In this document: in pieces, positions 17,131-26,393 of the stretch
Numbering within the stretch: the stretch's first letter is position 1
Layout of the letters: each line of letters starts with the position of its first letter
Source of the DNA: Pseudoalteromonas sp049257235
GTDB lineage: Bacteria > Pseudomonadota > Gammaproteobacteria > Enterobacterales > Alteromonadaceae
Direction of reading: 5' to 3'
NCBI RefSeq assembly: GCF_049257235.1
Contig: NZ_JBMMUF010000003.1
Location: 346,019-410,018, forward strand
Length of the DNA stretch: 64,000 nucleotides
Notes under the pieces: generated by a model
The model's database searches: none
Told to the model about the DNA's origin: nothing
What the model saw: the letters and a program-made list of their open reading frames with translations, nothing else
Translations under genes and position numbers: made by a program

Positions 17131-18363
17131 TTATAAGCCTATTGCTTTGTTCATTGCCATGATTGGTTGCAAAATTGCCATCACGATAAATAACACGATT
17201 AGGGCCATAGTGGCTATCATTGCCGGCTCTAAAAGTTTGAGCGATACGTTGACCATGCTTTCAAATTCACGATCTTGGTTATCTGCTGCACGCTCAAGCA
17301 TTTGCTCAAGCTCACCGGATTTCTCACCGCTGGCTATCATGTGCAGCATCATAGGTGGAAAAAGCTTTGTTTGCTCAAGCGCCGCGCGCAAGCTAGCACC
17401 TTCACTCACTCGCGTTGCAGCTTCTGCTACTGCCTTCTTAATTTTCTCATTTTCCAAGACTTGCCCAGAGATTTTCATCCCCTCAAGTAAAGGGACTGAG
17501 CTAGATGACAAAATGCTGAGAGTACGAGCAAAACGCGCGGTGTTAATACCCCGACTGACTTTACCAAGACCTGGTAGCGACAACAGTCGTGTGTGATACC
17601 AAAAACGGATATTCGGCCTTTTTAGCGCCTGCTTTAGGGCATAAGTAACAAGCACAATCACGGCAATACTGCTCAACCAATGATTTTGCACAAAGTTACT
17701 TGCCGCCATGACCCATTCTGTAGTCCAAGGTAGCGCTTGTTTTGACTTTTCAAAGGTGGCCAAAATTTTGGGTACTACAGTGCCAAGCAAAATCGAAACG
17801 ATAGCAATAGCAAAAATCACCAGTATGGTTGGATATACCATGGCTTGGGTAATTTGAGAGCGCATGTATTGACGCTGCTCAGTATAATCAGCCAAGCGAT
17901 TCAACACTTGGTCAAGATGGCCTGACTTTTCACCCGCCGCAACCATAGAGCGATACAAGTTATCGAATACATGCGGGAATTCAGCTAGACCGTCCGCAAG
18001 GGTATAACCTTCCACTACTTTTGAGCGCACCGCCATGAGCATCTTTTTCAAACGCGGCTTTTCGCACTGCTCAGCAACAGCCATCACCGCAGCTTCAACA
18101 GGTAAGGCTGACTGAATGAGCGTAGCCAATTGGCGAGTAATTAAGGCTAAGTCAGAAGTCGAAATTTTTGCCTTGAATAGACCGCTAAACACGCCGGTTT
18201 TGGCGGCACTGGCTTTCTCTTGAGACGCGGCAAGCTCAACAGCAAGTGGCATCATCCCTTTATCACGTAAAAGTTGACGCACTTGTTTTGCCGTATCGGC
18301 TTCTAATAGCCCTTTTTTCTCTTTGCCTTTGCCATCCAAAGCTCGATATTCAAACGCCGCCAC
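17131..18363 (-). CDS. gspF: Type II secretion system inner membrane protein F
   Basis: Polytopic platform protein. 410 residues with an N-terminal ALDGKGKEKKGLLEAD block, two homologous helical GspF domains (~70-195 and ~275-400) and three membrane segments (~172-195, ~223-243, ~378-402). The repeated ALPVEAAVMAVAEQ and SVPLLEGMKISGQ motifs mark the two halves. It overlaps gspE by 1 base. Confidence 0.96.
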   Translation of the reverse strand: MAAFEYRALDGKGKEKKGLLEADTAKQVRQLLRDKGMMPLAVELAASQEKASAAKTGVFSGLFKAKISTSDLALITRQLATLIQSALPVEAAVMAVAEQCEKPRLKKMLMAVRSKVVEGYTLADGLAEFPHVFDNLYRSMVAAGEKSGHLDQVLNRLADYTEQRQYMRSQITQAMVYPTILVIFAIAIVSILLGTVVPKILATFEKSKQALPWTTEWVMAASNFVQNHWLSSIAVIVLVTYALKQALKRPNIRFWYHTRLLSLPGLGKVSRGINTARFARTLSILSSSSVPLLEGMKISGQVLENEKIKKAVAEAATRVSEGASLRAALEQTKLFPPMMLHMIASGEKSGELEQMLERAADNQDREFESMVNVSLKLLEPAMIATMALIVLFIVMAILQPIMAMNKAIGL

Positions 18364-19919
18364 TATTGCTCCTCACGGGTAACCCGTAACACTTCTTCCA
18401 ACGTGGTTTTGCCTGCAAGAACTCGAGTACACCCATCACCACGAATACTCGGGCTGTGTTGGCGAATATACTTTTCTACCGCCTGTTCACCTTTACCATT
18501 GTGAATAAGCTCACGAATATGGTCGTCAACAATGAGTAGTTCATGAATACCTGTACGGCCTTTATAACCGTTAAAGTTACATTCTTCACAACCCACTGCG
18601 CGGTATATCACTGGAGCTTGCTCAGCGCTCACTCCGAGCAGTTCGCATTCACTGGCATCCGCTTGATGAGGTTGTTTACAACTGTTACATAAGGTGCGCA
18701 CTAAACGCTGTGATAATACACCCAGTAACGACGATGAAAGCAAGAAGGACTCAACGCCCATGTCTTCCATTCGCGTGATCGCACCAGCGGCAGTATTCGT
18801 GTGCAACGTTGACATCACCAAGTGACCCGTCAATGACGCTTGCACGGCAATTTGCGCAGTTTCTAAGTCACGGATCTCACCGACCATCACCACATCAGGG
18901 TCTTGTCGTAAGATGGCTCGCAGTCCTCGGGCAAAGGTCATATCTACTTTAGGGTTAACCTGCGTCTGACCAATGCCTGGGATCTCATATTCGATTGGGT
19001 CTTCAACAGTAAGAATGTTTCTATCTTTACTGTTGATAGCGCTCATACCTGCATACAAGGTGGTACTTTTACCCGAACCTGTTGGTCCAGTAACCAAAAT
19101 GATGCCATGAGGTTTGCGTATGAGTTCTGCGAATAATTCTTGGTTATGGGCGGTCATGCCCAAATCTTGAAGGTTCAAGCGCGCGTTATTTTTATCGAGA
19201 AGACGCAGCACCACACGCTCGCCGAAACTCGATGGCATGGTTGATACACGCACATCGACAGCGCGACCAGCAATACGCAAACTGATTCGACCATCTTGTG
19301 GTACGCGCTTTTCAGCGATATCGAGTTTGGCCATAACTTTGATACGCGATACGAGCAAGGATGAAAGCTTACGATTTGGCTTTAACACCTCTTTTAGCAC
19401 GCCATCAACACGGAAACGGATCACGAGCGCTTGCTCGAACGTTTCAATGTGGATGTCCGACGCACCTTCTTTAATCGCTTCACCTAACATGGCATTGATT
19501 AACTTGATGATAGGCGCATCATCATCGGCAGCTAACAAATCTTCGGTTTGTGGCAGCTCTTCAGCAAGAGAGAATAAATCAGCTTCGTTGCCTATATCTT
19601 CCATAATTTGCTGCGTTTCTGAGCTATCGCGTTGATAAGCAGCTTCAAGTAGCAGTTCAAACTTATCTTCTGGAAGTTGCTCGATGTGAAAGCCACGTCC
19701 AGCAAAACGACGCACTTCAAGTAACACCTCTGCAACGAGGGCGTTAGCGTGATACAGCACAAGACGCTCATCATTTTCAACCAACAGCACGTTAAAACGT
19801 CGGGCAAATGCAAATGGCAAGCGCAGCGGCGCTTGCGCTACCACTTCCGACACTTCCATCAGCTCTTCGTCGCTGACAGGCACGTCGCTGGCCATATCAT
19901 TGACTACTTGCTCAGTCAT
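18363..19919 (-). CDS. gspE: Type II secretion system ATPase E
   Basis: Cytoplasmic hexameric ATPase that powers pseudopilus assembly. 518 residues: N-terminal domain binding GspL, Walker A GPTGSGKST at 278-286, Asp box DIHIETFEQ near 155-163, Walker B DPDVVMVGEIRD, and the zinc-binding tetra-Cys loop (CNSCKQ ... CEECNFNGYKG) that marks GspE against pilus ATPases lacking it. It starts 8 bases inside the end of gspD. Confidence 0.97.
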   Translation of the reverse strand: MTEQVVNDMASDVPVSDEELMEVSEVVAQAPLRLPFAFARRFNVLLVENDERLVLYHANALVAEVLLEVRRFAGRGFHIEQLPEDKFELLLEAAYQRDSSETQQIMEDIGNEADLFSLAEELPQTEDLLAADDDAPIIKLINAMLGEAIKEGASDIHIETFEQALVIRFRVDGVLKEVLKPNRKLSSLLVSRIKVMAKLDIAEKRVPQDGRISLRIAGRAVDVRVSTMPSSFGERVVLRLLDKNNARLNLQDLGMTAHNQELFAELIRKPHGIILVTGPTGSGKSTTLYAGMSAINSKDRNILTVEDPIEYEIPGIGQTQVNPKVDMTFARGLRAILRQDPDVVMVGEIRDLETAQIAVQASLTGHLVMSTLHTNTAAGAITRMEDMGVESFLLSSSLLGVLSQRLVRTLCNSCKQPHQADASECELLGVSAEQAPVIYRAVGCEECNFNGYKGRTGIHELLIVDDHIRELIHNGKGEQAVEKYIRQHSPSIRGDGCTRVLAGKTTLEEVLRVTREEQ

Positions 19920-21978
19920 TGTTGCGCTCTGCCTTGTTTTGTTCTTTTAAGTATTCTTCGTACGTAGGCGGAAGCACTAATGCATCGTTCCACTCTGGCA
20001 ACATTGGCACATCTTCGAAAGGCATCAAGTCGATACCATCATCATCTTGCTTCAATTGTTCACCGCGGATGAAGTTGTACTTGCTGTGACTTAGACGGTT
20101 CATACTCTCGCTGTCACGTAAAATCGTAGGGCGAATGAATACAATCAAGTTACGCTTACGCTTCGCTGTACTCGTTGACTTGAACAAATGACCCAATACT
20201 GGAATGTCACCTAACAAAGGTACTTTAGACACACTCTCTTGTACGTCTTCATCAATTAAGCCACCAAGCACGACCATGCCACCATCATCGGCAAGCACTG
20301 TGGTAGTAATAGCACGCTTGTTGATTGAAATATCTACCGCTGTAGAGCCAGCAACATTCGACACTTCTTGCTCAATAGTCAGCTGAACAGCGCTACCATC
20401 ATTGATTTGTGGTGTTACTTTGAGCTTGATACCCACTTCTTGACGGTCAACCGTTTGGAATGGGTTATCGTTGTTGCTGCCTGTAGAAGAACCCGTGATG
20501 ATCGGCACTTCCTGACCAACGATCATGGATGCTTCTTCATTATCCATTGTCGTAATCGACGGTGTGGCAAGAATGTTTGAATTGGTGTCATTGGCCACAG
20601 CTTGGACAATCGCCCCCCAGTCATTCTTCACAATACCTGCGGCAAGACCGTTAATCCCACCAAGTAGTGCGCCTAGAGGACCTAAATCACCTTCCACCGT
20701 ACGCTCTAACTGAGTTGCATTACCTGTTTCTGATCCAACTACGTTGTCAGTGATCGTTCTATCACGAGCACGCTCTGCGGCAACCGCCAATGAACCAACA
20801 GGTACTGTAGTACCGTTGTTGAATTGCAACATCCCGCCTTCTTCAGTGATCCACTGCAGGCCAAAGTTGATGCCATCACCTTCTGATACCTCGACGATAA
20901 TTGCCTCTACCAGAACTTGCGCACGACGAATATCGAGGCGTTCAATAACAGACTCAAGCGAGCGCATCATATCGGGTTGTGCAGTGATAACCAGTGAGTT
21001 TGAGTCAGCATGAGCCTCAATACTGATGTCTGCGCGACTGCTACGCGAAGAACGTTGTCCGGCGGTGTTACCCTGCTGTTCTTCAGTTAACGACTTACTG
21101 ACACCTTGAAGTACTTTAACAAGCTCATCGGCTTTAGCATAATTAAGGTAGAAAACCTTAGTGTTGCCGGTCGTTTCTAGCTCATCATCAAGGCGCTTAA
21201 CCAATTCAATAGCGCGCGTACGCGCTTGTCCTTCACCACTGACAATCACACTGTTCGTACGCTCATCGGCGACGATACGCGGAATAAGGAAGTCAGGGAC
21301 ACTGCCTTTACCGTTGTCTTTAAAGATATTATCAACAACCGACACGACATCTGCCGCTGTTGCATGCTTGAGGCGAACAATATCAACACTCTTATCACCC
21401 GCTTGGTCCACAAGGCGAATGATTTCAACCAAACGGTTTACTGACTCGGCATGACCGGTCAGCATCATCACGTTTGATGGGTTGAAGTTGGTTACGTGGC
21501 CACCGTCTTTTTGGTCACTAAATTGGCGAATAAGCGGACCAAGCTCTTGTACTGTCACGTTTTTTACACGAACAATACGAGTAACCAACATATCGCCGCC
21601 GTAACCACTTTCCTCACCAATTACAGGAACGTTTGATTTCTTGGCGTCAGAGCTTTTCTCTACTTTTAGCACGCCATTTGGCATCTCAACCGCAGCGTAT
21701 CCGTGCACTTCTAATACGTTCAAGAAAAACTGATAGTACAGCTCTTCATCCATCAACTCATAGCTGCGGACATTGATTTTGCCGCGAACATCCGGGTCGA
21801 TGATGACTGTCTTATTGAGATTTTTGCCCACGATATTAATGAACTCATTAATATCAGTGCCTTTGAAGTTTGCTGCATATTCAACAGCATACAGGTTAAG
21901 GCTGATACCAGCGGCTAAAAAGAGCGCGCCATATTTGGCCAGCCCGCTGGTAATTTTTGTGCGAAGTTTTCCGCCCAT
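19912..21978 (-). CDS. gspD: Type II secretion system secretin D
   Basis: Outer-membrane secretin channel. Signal peptide (TSGLAKYGALFLAAGISLNLYA), then N0-N3 domains (YAANFKGTDINEFINIVGKN; IVRVKNVTVQELGPLIRQFS; VDIVRLKHATAADVVSVV) and the secretin domain with VPIITGSSTG and VPLLGDIPVLGHLFKS. A GTG lies at 21993, but GGAGAG is correctly spaced from the ATG at 21978, giving 688 residues. The C-terminal S-domain is present (NRLSHSKYNFIRGEQ). gspC ends 8-9 bases upstream of the GTG. No pilotin gene is adjacent. Confidence 0.96.
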   Translation of the reverse strand: MGGKLRTKITSGLAKYGALFLAAGISLNLYAVEYAANFKGTDINEFINIVGKNLNKTVIIDPDVRGKINVRSYELMDEELYYQFFLNVLEVHGYAAVEMPNGVLKVEKSSDAKKSNVPVIGEESGYGGDMLVTRIVRVKNVTVQELGPLIRQFSDQKDGGHVTNFNPSNVMMLTGHAESVNRLVEIIRLVDQAGDKSVDIVRLKHATAADVVSVVDNIFKDNGKGSVPDFLIPRIVADERTNSVIVSGEGQARTRAIELVKRLDDELETTGNTKVFYLNYAKADELVKVLQGVSKSLTEEQQGNTAGQRSSRSSRADISIEAHADSNSLVITAQPDMMRSLESVIERLDIRRAQVLVEAIIVEVSEGDGINFGLQWITEEGGMLQFNNGTTVPVGSLAVAAERARDRTITDNVVGSETGNATQLERTVEGDLGPLGALLGGINGLAAGIVKNDWGAIVQAVANDTNSNILATPSITTMDNEEASMIVGQEVPIITGSSTGSNNDNPFQTVDRQEVGIKLKVTPQINDGSAVQLTIEQEVSNVAGSTAVDISINKRAITTTVLADDGGMVVLGGLIDEDVQESVSKVPLLGDIPVLGHLFKSTSTAKRKRNLIVFIRPTILRDSESMNRLSHSKYNFIRGEQLKQDDDGIDLMPFEDVPMLPEWNDALVLPPTYEEYLKEQNKAERNND

Positions 21979-22001
21979 TATTCTTCTCTCCACGCTCTTA
22001 A

Positions 22002-22934
22002 TTATTGCAGGCTAAATTGCACATCGATCAACTGGCCCTGACGGTTCACGGTAATCGCGGCATCGGTACTTGAACGAAGTTCCTGCAGTGCAGCCATTGC
22101 TTGTTTCATATCGGTTAATTGATAACCATTAATAGCAACAGCGATATCATTATTCTCAAGGCCCATTTGCTTAAACAACATAGGATCTTTTCCTGGGCTT
22201 AATTTGTAACCTTGCAGCTTACCTTGGTTACGCACTGGACTAACACGTATGTAGTCCGAGAGCTTACCTGGGTCTGCCAATAACTCTTTACGCTTTTGTT
22301 GAAGTGCGGCTCTGAGTTGTGGGTTTTTCGTTGGCTCGATTGCAGCGCTTGGACCTGAGCTTGGGGCTGGGCCGCTTGCTGGCACAGGCTTGCTCGCAGG
22401 TACTGGCATACTCACTGTTTTGGTGAATGTTAAGCCGTCTAGCATCAGAGTTTCAAAGCGACCATTAACATCAAGAATGGCTCTATCAGGCATGACTTTG
22501 GCAAGTTTAGCTCGCGTACCTTGGATAACATCATCGATACCATAAGTCTCTTGCTTACCTTGTGACTCTATAATCGCCAAGCCAGCATTTTTGTCATCTG
22601 TTGCTGCCACAACACCCGTAAGGTTGATGCTCAATCGTGTTTCAGGTGCATCACTGATGACCTCTTGCTTCGGCTGCTCTTTGGGCACTGCCGCAGCATC
22701 ACCAAATAAGTTCACCGCTTCTATCGCGGCAACATTGACCTTATTCGCTTTTGACGATGATGACGTTACAGGTGGAGTAACGGGCGCAGCTTGCTCTTGT
22801 GGCCACAACAACCACAATAGAGACGCCGCCAAGTTGCCACAATAAACCGTTGCGGCCAGCACTAATAGCGTCACAATTTTCCGTTGCGGTAGCTGTTTAA
22901 GCCTTTGTTGTACTGGGGCTAAATCCAAAACCAT
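22002..22934 (-). CDS. gspC: Type II secretion system protein C
   Basis: Inner-membrane clamp that joins the platform to the secretin and helps select substrates. 310 residues: cytoplasmic N-terminus, one membrane helix (~19-43), a Pro-rich linker, the HR domain (~100-170, LSINLTGVVAATDDKNAGLA), a Pro/Ala/Ser spacer (~180-203) and a C-terminal PDZ domain (~215-305). First gene of the operon; the promoter should lie in the 206 bases up to divergent hslR. gspO (prepilin peptidase) is not in the window. Confidence 0.95.
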   Translation of the reverse strand: MVLDLAPVQQRLKQLPQRKIVTLLVLAATVYCGNLAASLLWLLWPQEQAAPVTPPVTSSSSKANKVNVAAIEAVNLFGDAAAVPKEQPKQEVISDAPETRLSINLTGVVAATDDKNAGLAIIESQGKQETYGIDDVIQGTRAKLAKVMPDRAILDVNGRFETLMLDGLTFTKTVSMPVPASKPVPASGPAPSSGPSAAIEPTKNPQLRAALQQKRKELLADPGKLSDYIRVSPVRNQGKLQGYKLSPGKDPMLFKQMGLENNDIAVAINGYQLTDMKQAMAALQELRSSTDAAITVNRQGQLIDVQFSLQ

Positions 22935-23140
22935 TCACTATTATCAATTTGTTAACTAACGCCACATAGTACATTCATCATTTGCGTTCAACAAGCGTGC
23001 TCTGTAGCAAACTGTAATTTATGGAGCAATGCGTAAACCATATCTACAACAAGTGTATGTCAAAGTTGCCAACTTTTTTTGCATCTGCATCTATGGTAAA
23101 TTTCGCCCCTCGCATTTTTGTAAAGTTTAGAGCAAATATC

Positions 23141-23542
23141 GTGGCAAAGAATCCTGCTCCGCAAACGCAAGGTATACGATTAGACAAGTGGCTATGGGCG
23201 GTTCGTCTATACAAAACTCGCTCTATTGCCAGAGAAATGGTGCAAGGCGGTAAAGTGCATTACAACGGCCAACGCTGCAAACCTAGCAGGCAGGTTGATG
23301 TCGGCGCCCAAATTCGCCTCGCACAAGGCTTCGATGAGAAACACATTACTGTGCTAAAATTGCTTGAAAAACGGGTCGCCGCCCCCATTGCTGTGACTTG
23401 CTATGAGGAAACAGAGCAAAGTAAGCAAAAACGCGAAGAAAATGCGCTAGCTCGGAAAAATAACGCCTTCTTTGCACCGCATCCAGATCACAAGCCTGAC
23501 AAAAAGCAGCGCCGTGAACTGATGAAGTTAAAAGCTAAATAG
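23141..23542 (+). CDS. hslR: Heat shock protein 15 (ribosome-associated S4-domain protein)
   Basis: Hsp15 binds free 50S subunits carrying a stalled nascent chain. The S4 RNA-binding domain is plain: RLDKWLWAVRLYKTRSIARE and GGKVHYNGQRCKPSR. The basic tail with ALARKNNAFFAPHPDHKPDKK matches E. coli Hsp15. The frame is open from 23021, but the GTG at 23141 (VAKNPAPQTQGIRLDK) gives 133 residues, the E. coli length, with a weak AGAG upstream. Operon with hslO, 8 bases apart, divergent from gspC. Confidence 0.93.
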   Translation: MAKNPAPQTQGIRLDKWLWAVRLYKTRSIAREMVQGGKVHYNGQRCKPSRQVDVGAQIRLAQGFDEKHITVLKLLEKRVAAPIAVTCYEETEQSKQKREENALARKNNAFFAPHPDHKPDKKQRRELMKLKAK

Positions 23543-23550
23543 AGAAACAC

Positions 23551-24396
23551 ATGCAGCAAGATTTATTACACCGCTATATTTTCGATAAGCTCGACGTCCG
23601 TGGCGAGCTAGTGCAAGTGAGTGAAGCCTTCAGCAAAATGGTTGAAGGTCGCAATTACCCAGACCCAGTTAAAAAGCTATTAGGTGAATTGTTCGTTACC
23701 ACTTCATTACTCACCGCCACCTTAAAATTCCAAGGCCACATCAATGTACAAATCCAAGGTGATGGCCCAGTAAAGTTTGCCGCTATTAATGGCGATCATG
23801 AACAAAACATGCGCGGTGTTGCGCGCCTTCAAGGTGAAGTAAACAGCGACAACCTGCTAGAGTTGATGGGTAAAGGCCACATGATCATTACCATCACACC
23901 TGTTAAAGGTGAGCGCTATCAGGGTATCGTGCCGCTCGAACACGACACCTTAGCTAAATGCGTAGAGCAATATTTCGTGCAATCAGAGCAACTGCAAACT
24001 CGGATGTGGTTTGCAACAGATGTAACTGAAGGTGCGGAAAAGGCAACAGGCCTGTTCTTGCAAGTTCTTCCAGTTGATAAAGAGAAATCAGAAGCCGATT
24101 TTAGCCATCTTGAAGCCCTGAGCGATACCGTGACAGAAGATGAATTGCTGAATCTAGATGCCCAGACCGTGCTCACGCGTTTGTACCATGAAGACAATCC
24201 TCAACTGTTTGAACCACAGCCGGTACAATTTAAGTGTACCTGCAGCCGCGATAAAACAATTGATGCACTTGTGAACATTGGCAAAGACGAATTGCTTGCA
24301 GATGTTCAGCAAAATGGTGAGATTGTGATTAGCTGTCATTATTGCATGACCGATTACCGATTTGACGAAGAGCAGGTCAAAGCAATTTTTAATTAA
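23551..24396 (+). CDS. hslO: Redox-activated chaperone Hsp33
   Basis: Holdase chaperone switched on by oxidation. 281 residues. The C-terminal zinc switch has Cys229-x-Cys231 and Cys262-x-x-Cys265 (FKCTCSRD ... SCHYCMTD), the CXC-X(n)-CXXC layout of Hsp33. N-terminal domain carries VKFAAINGDHEQNMRGVAR. A good SD (GAGAAA) precedes the ATG. The hslR-hslO pair followed by pckA is conserved in gammaproteobacteria. Confidence 0.97.
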   Translation: MQQDLLHRYIFDKLDVRGELVQVSEAFSKMVEGRNYPDPVKKLLGELFVTTSLLTATLKFQGHINVQIQGDGPVKFAAINGDHEQNMRGVARLQGEVNSDNLLELMGKGHMIITITPVKGERYQGIVPLEHDTLAKCVEQYFVQSEQLQTRMWFATDVTEGAEKATGLFLQVLPVDKEKSEADFSHLEALSDTVTEDELLNLDAQTVLTRLYHEDNPQLFEPQPVQFKCTCSRDKTIDALVNIGKDELLADVQQNGEIVISCHYCMTDYRFDEEQVKAIFN

Positions 24397-24468
24397 TCAT
24401 TCATACATTTACCCAATAAAGGTAAAGCATAGGCAGTAAACTGATCAATTTACGCCTTTCGTATTAAT

Positions 24469-24502
24469 AAAAAACTCGGGCCTTTAAAACCCGAGTTTTT
24501 TT
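24469..24502 (+). terminator. Rho-independent terminator after hslO
   Basis: ACTCGGG / CCCGAGT stem with a 9-base loop and T7 following, about 75 bases past the hslO stop. Confidence 0.88.
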
Positions 24503-24512
24503 GTACAAATTT

Positions 24513-24560
24513 ATGACACCGGTATCAACGAAACATGTATTTTTCATGACACCGGTATCA
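24513..24560. promoter_or_regulatory. Twin 15-bp direct repeats upstream of pckA (candidate operators)
   Basis: The identical sequence ATGACACCGGTATCA occurs at 24513-24527 and 24546-24560, starts 33 bases apart (about three helical turns). Its last 14 bases are a near-palindrome around CCGG, a form common to LacI-family operators. Both copies are followed by a similar GAAA segment. They lie between the hslO terminator and pckA, 155-200 bases upstream of the pckA ATG. A possible -10 box TATAAT is at 24642-24647. The regulator is unknown. Confidence 0.6.
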
Positions 24561-24715
24561 CTGAAATTATTCATGTTTTTTCATCTAAAACTGCCATTTT
24601 TAGGCACTTCAAAGCTCGTATAAGCATAAACCATCTGTTACTATAATTCGCATAAAGCACTCTCACACAGCTTTAGATTAACCCGTTCAATCTCTCACAA
24701 CTTTTAGGTAAAAAA

Positions 24716-26254
24716 ATGACTTCAAGCGCTACTCGTTTTGTTGATCTTACAACTGCAGAACTAATCGAGCAGGCAATTCGCCGTGGTGAAGGCTCACTTG
24801 CTGCTAATGGAGCTTTCGTAGCTAAGACTGGTCGTCGTACTGGCCGCTCTCCTAACGATCGTTTTATCGTAAAAGAGCCTAGCACTGAAAACGACATCCA
24901 ATGGGGTAACGTTAACCGTCCTTTCGACGCTGACAAGTTCAATGCTCTTTGGGAACGTGTTGAAAACCACGTTAAGCAAAACGACCACTTTGTATCTCAC
25001 TTAGAAGTAGGTGCAGATCCAGAGCACTATTTACCAATCGTTGTAACCACTGAAACAGCTTGGCACCACGTGTTTGCAAAAAACATGTTCATCGAGCCAG
25101 AGCGTTTCAATCATGCGAACATGCCTCAATGGCAAATCTTGAACGTACCATCATTCGTTTGTGAGCCTGAGCGTGATGGCACTAACAGTGACGGAACGGT
25201 AATCATCAACTTCGCTGAGCGTAAAGTATTGCTAGCAGGCATGCACTACGCAGGTGAGATGAAAAAATCAATGTTCTCTGTTCAGAACTTCCTACTTCCT
25301 GCAAAAGGTGTATTGCCAATGCACTGCTCTGCAAACGTGGGTGAAGCAGGTGATACAGCATTATTCTTCGGCCTATCAGGCACGGGTAAAACAACACTTT
25401 CAGCTGATCCGAGCCGTTTCCTAATTGGTGATGACGAGCACGGTTGGGCACCTGGCAGCGTATTCAACATCGAAGGCGGTTGTTACGCAAAATGTATCGA
25501 CCTATCTCAGAAAAACGAGCCAGTTATTTGGGACGCAATTCGTTTCGGTACAATCCTTGAAAACGTGGTACTAGACGATACTCGTACACCAGACTACACA
25601 GATTCATCACTGACGCAGAACACGCGTGCAGCATACCCGCTAGAGCACGTAGCCAAGCGTAAAGTTGAGAACCGTGCAGGTGAGCCAAAAGCAGTAGTGT
25701 TCCTTACTTGTGACGTAAGTGGCGTACTACCTCCAGTATCAGTGCTAAGCGAAGAAGCTGCGGCTTATCACTTCCTAAGTGGCTACACTGCAAAAGTAGG
25801 TTCAACGGAAATCGGCTCAACATCTGATATCGAGTCAACATTCTCTACCTGTTTCGGCGCACCTTTCTTCCCTCGCCCAGCAGGTGTTTATGCTGAGCTA
25901 CTAATGAAACGTGTACGTGAGTTTGGCGCTAAAGTGTACCTTGTAAACACGGGTTGGACTGGTGGTCCTTACGGTGTTGGTAAACGCTTTGACATCCCTA
26001 CAACTCGCGCTGTTGTTGATGCAATCGTATCTGGCGCATTAGCAGATGTTGAAACACAACATATTGACGTGTTAAACCTTGATGTTCCAGTTGCAGTACC
26101 GGGTGTAGATAGCCAAGTACTTAACCCAATCAACACATGGGCTGACAAAGAAAAGTACGCAGAATACGCACAGAAACTAGCATCTGATTTCAGTGAAAAC
26201 TTTGCTAAGTACGATGTGTCTGACGCAATTAAACAAGCTGGCCCTAAAAGCTAA
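24716..26254 (+). CDS. pckA: Phosphoenolpyruvate carboxykinase (ATP)
   Basis: Converts oxaloacetate and ATP to PEP, the committed gluconeogenic step. 512 residues. The kinase P-loop GLSGTGKT is at 219-226, the metal-binding IGDDEHGW block follows, and the substrate motif RTGRSPNDRF is at 41-50. The sequence MHYAGEMKKSMF matches the ATP-type enzyme. Located between hslO and the convergent envZ-ompR pair, as in E. coli. Regulated perhaps through the twin repeats upstream. Confidence 0.97.
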   Translation: MTSSATRFVDLTTAELIEQAIRRGEGSLAANGAFVAKTGRRTGRSPNDRFIVKEPSTENDIQWGNVNRPFDADKFNALWERVENHVKQNDHFVSHLEVGADPEHYLPIVVTTETAWHHVFAKNMFIEPERFNHANMPQWQILNVPSFVCEPERDGTNSDGTVIINFAERKVLLAGMHYAGEMKKSMFSVQNFLLPAKGVLPMHCSANVGEAGDTALFFGLSGTGKTTLSADPSRFLIGDDEHGWAPGSVFNIEGGCYAKCIDLSQKNEPVIWDAIRFGTILENVVLDDTRTPDYTDSSLTQNTRAAYPLEHVAKRKVENRAGEPKAVVFLTCDVSGVLPPVSVLSEEAAAYHFLSGYTAKVGSTEIGSTSDIESTFSTCFGAPFFPRPAGVYAELLMKRVREFGAKVYLVNTGWTGGPYGVGKRFDIPTTRAVVDAIVSGALADVETQHIDVLNLDVPVAVPGVDSQVLNPINTWADKEKYAEYAQKLASDFSENFAKYDVSDAIKQAGPKS

Positions 26255-26300
26255 GGGAAAGCTTATTTAACTTAGCCATTGCGCTGAGAATTCAACACCA

Positions 26301-26324
26301 ACGCCAGCATATGCTGGCGTTTTT
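26301..26324 (+). terminator. Terminator after pckA
   Basis: Perfect 20-base palindrome ACGCCAGC-ATAT-GCTGGCGT followed by T4, 47 bases past the pckA stop. Confidence 0.82.
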
Positions 26325-26393
26325 CATGGCGAAGCAAAAAGTATCTGAACTTAGAGACAAACGGCATCGCACATATATCACATGGTAAGGGTG

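Noticed and set aside
23021..23140. 40-residue N-terminal extension of hslR
   Set aside because: The extension is unlike any Hsp15; the GTG at 23141 gives the family length.
24513..24560. Twin repeats as the start of a CRISPR array
   Set aside because: Only two copies of 15 bases with an 18-base gap and no cas genes; better read as operators.
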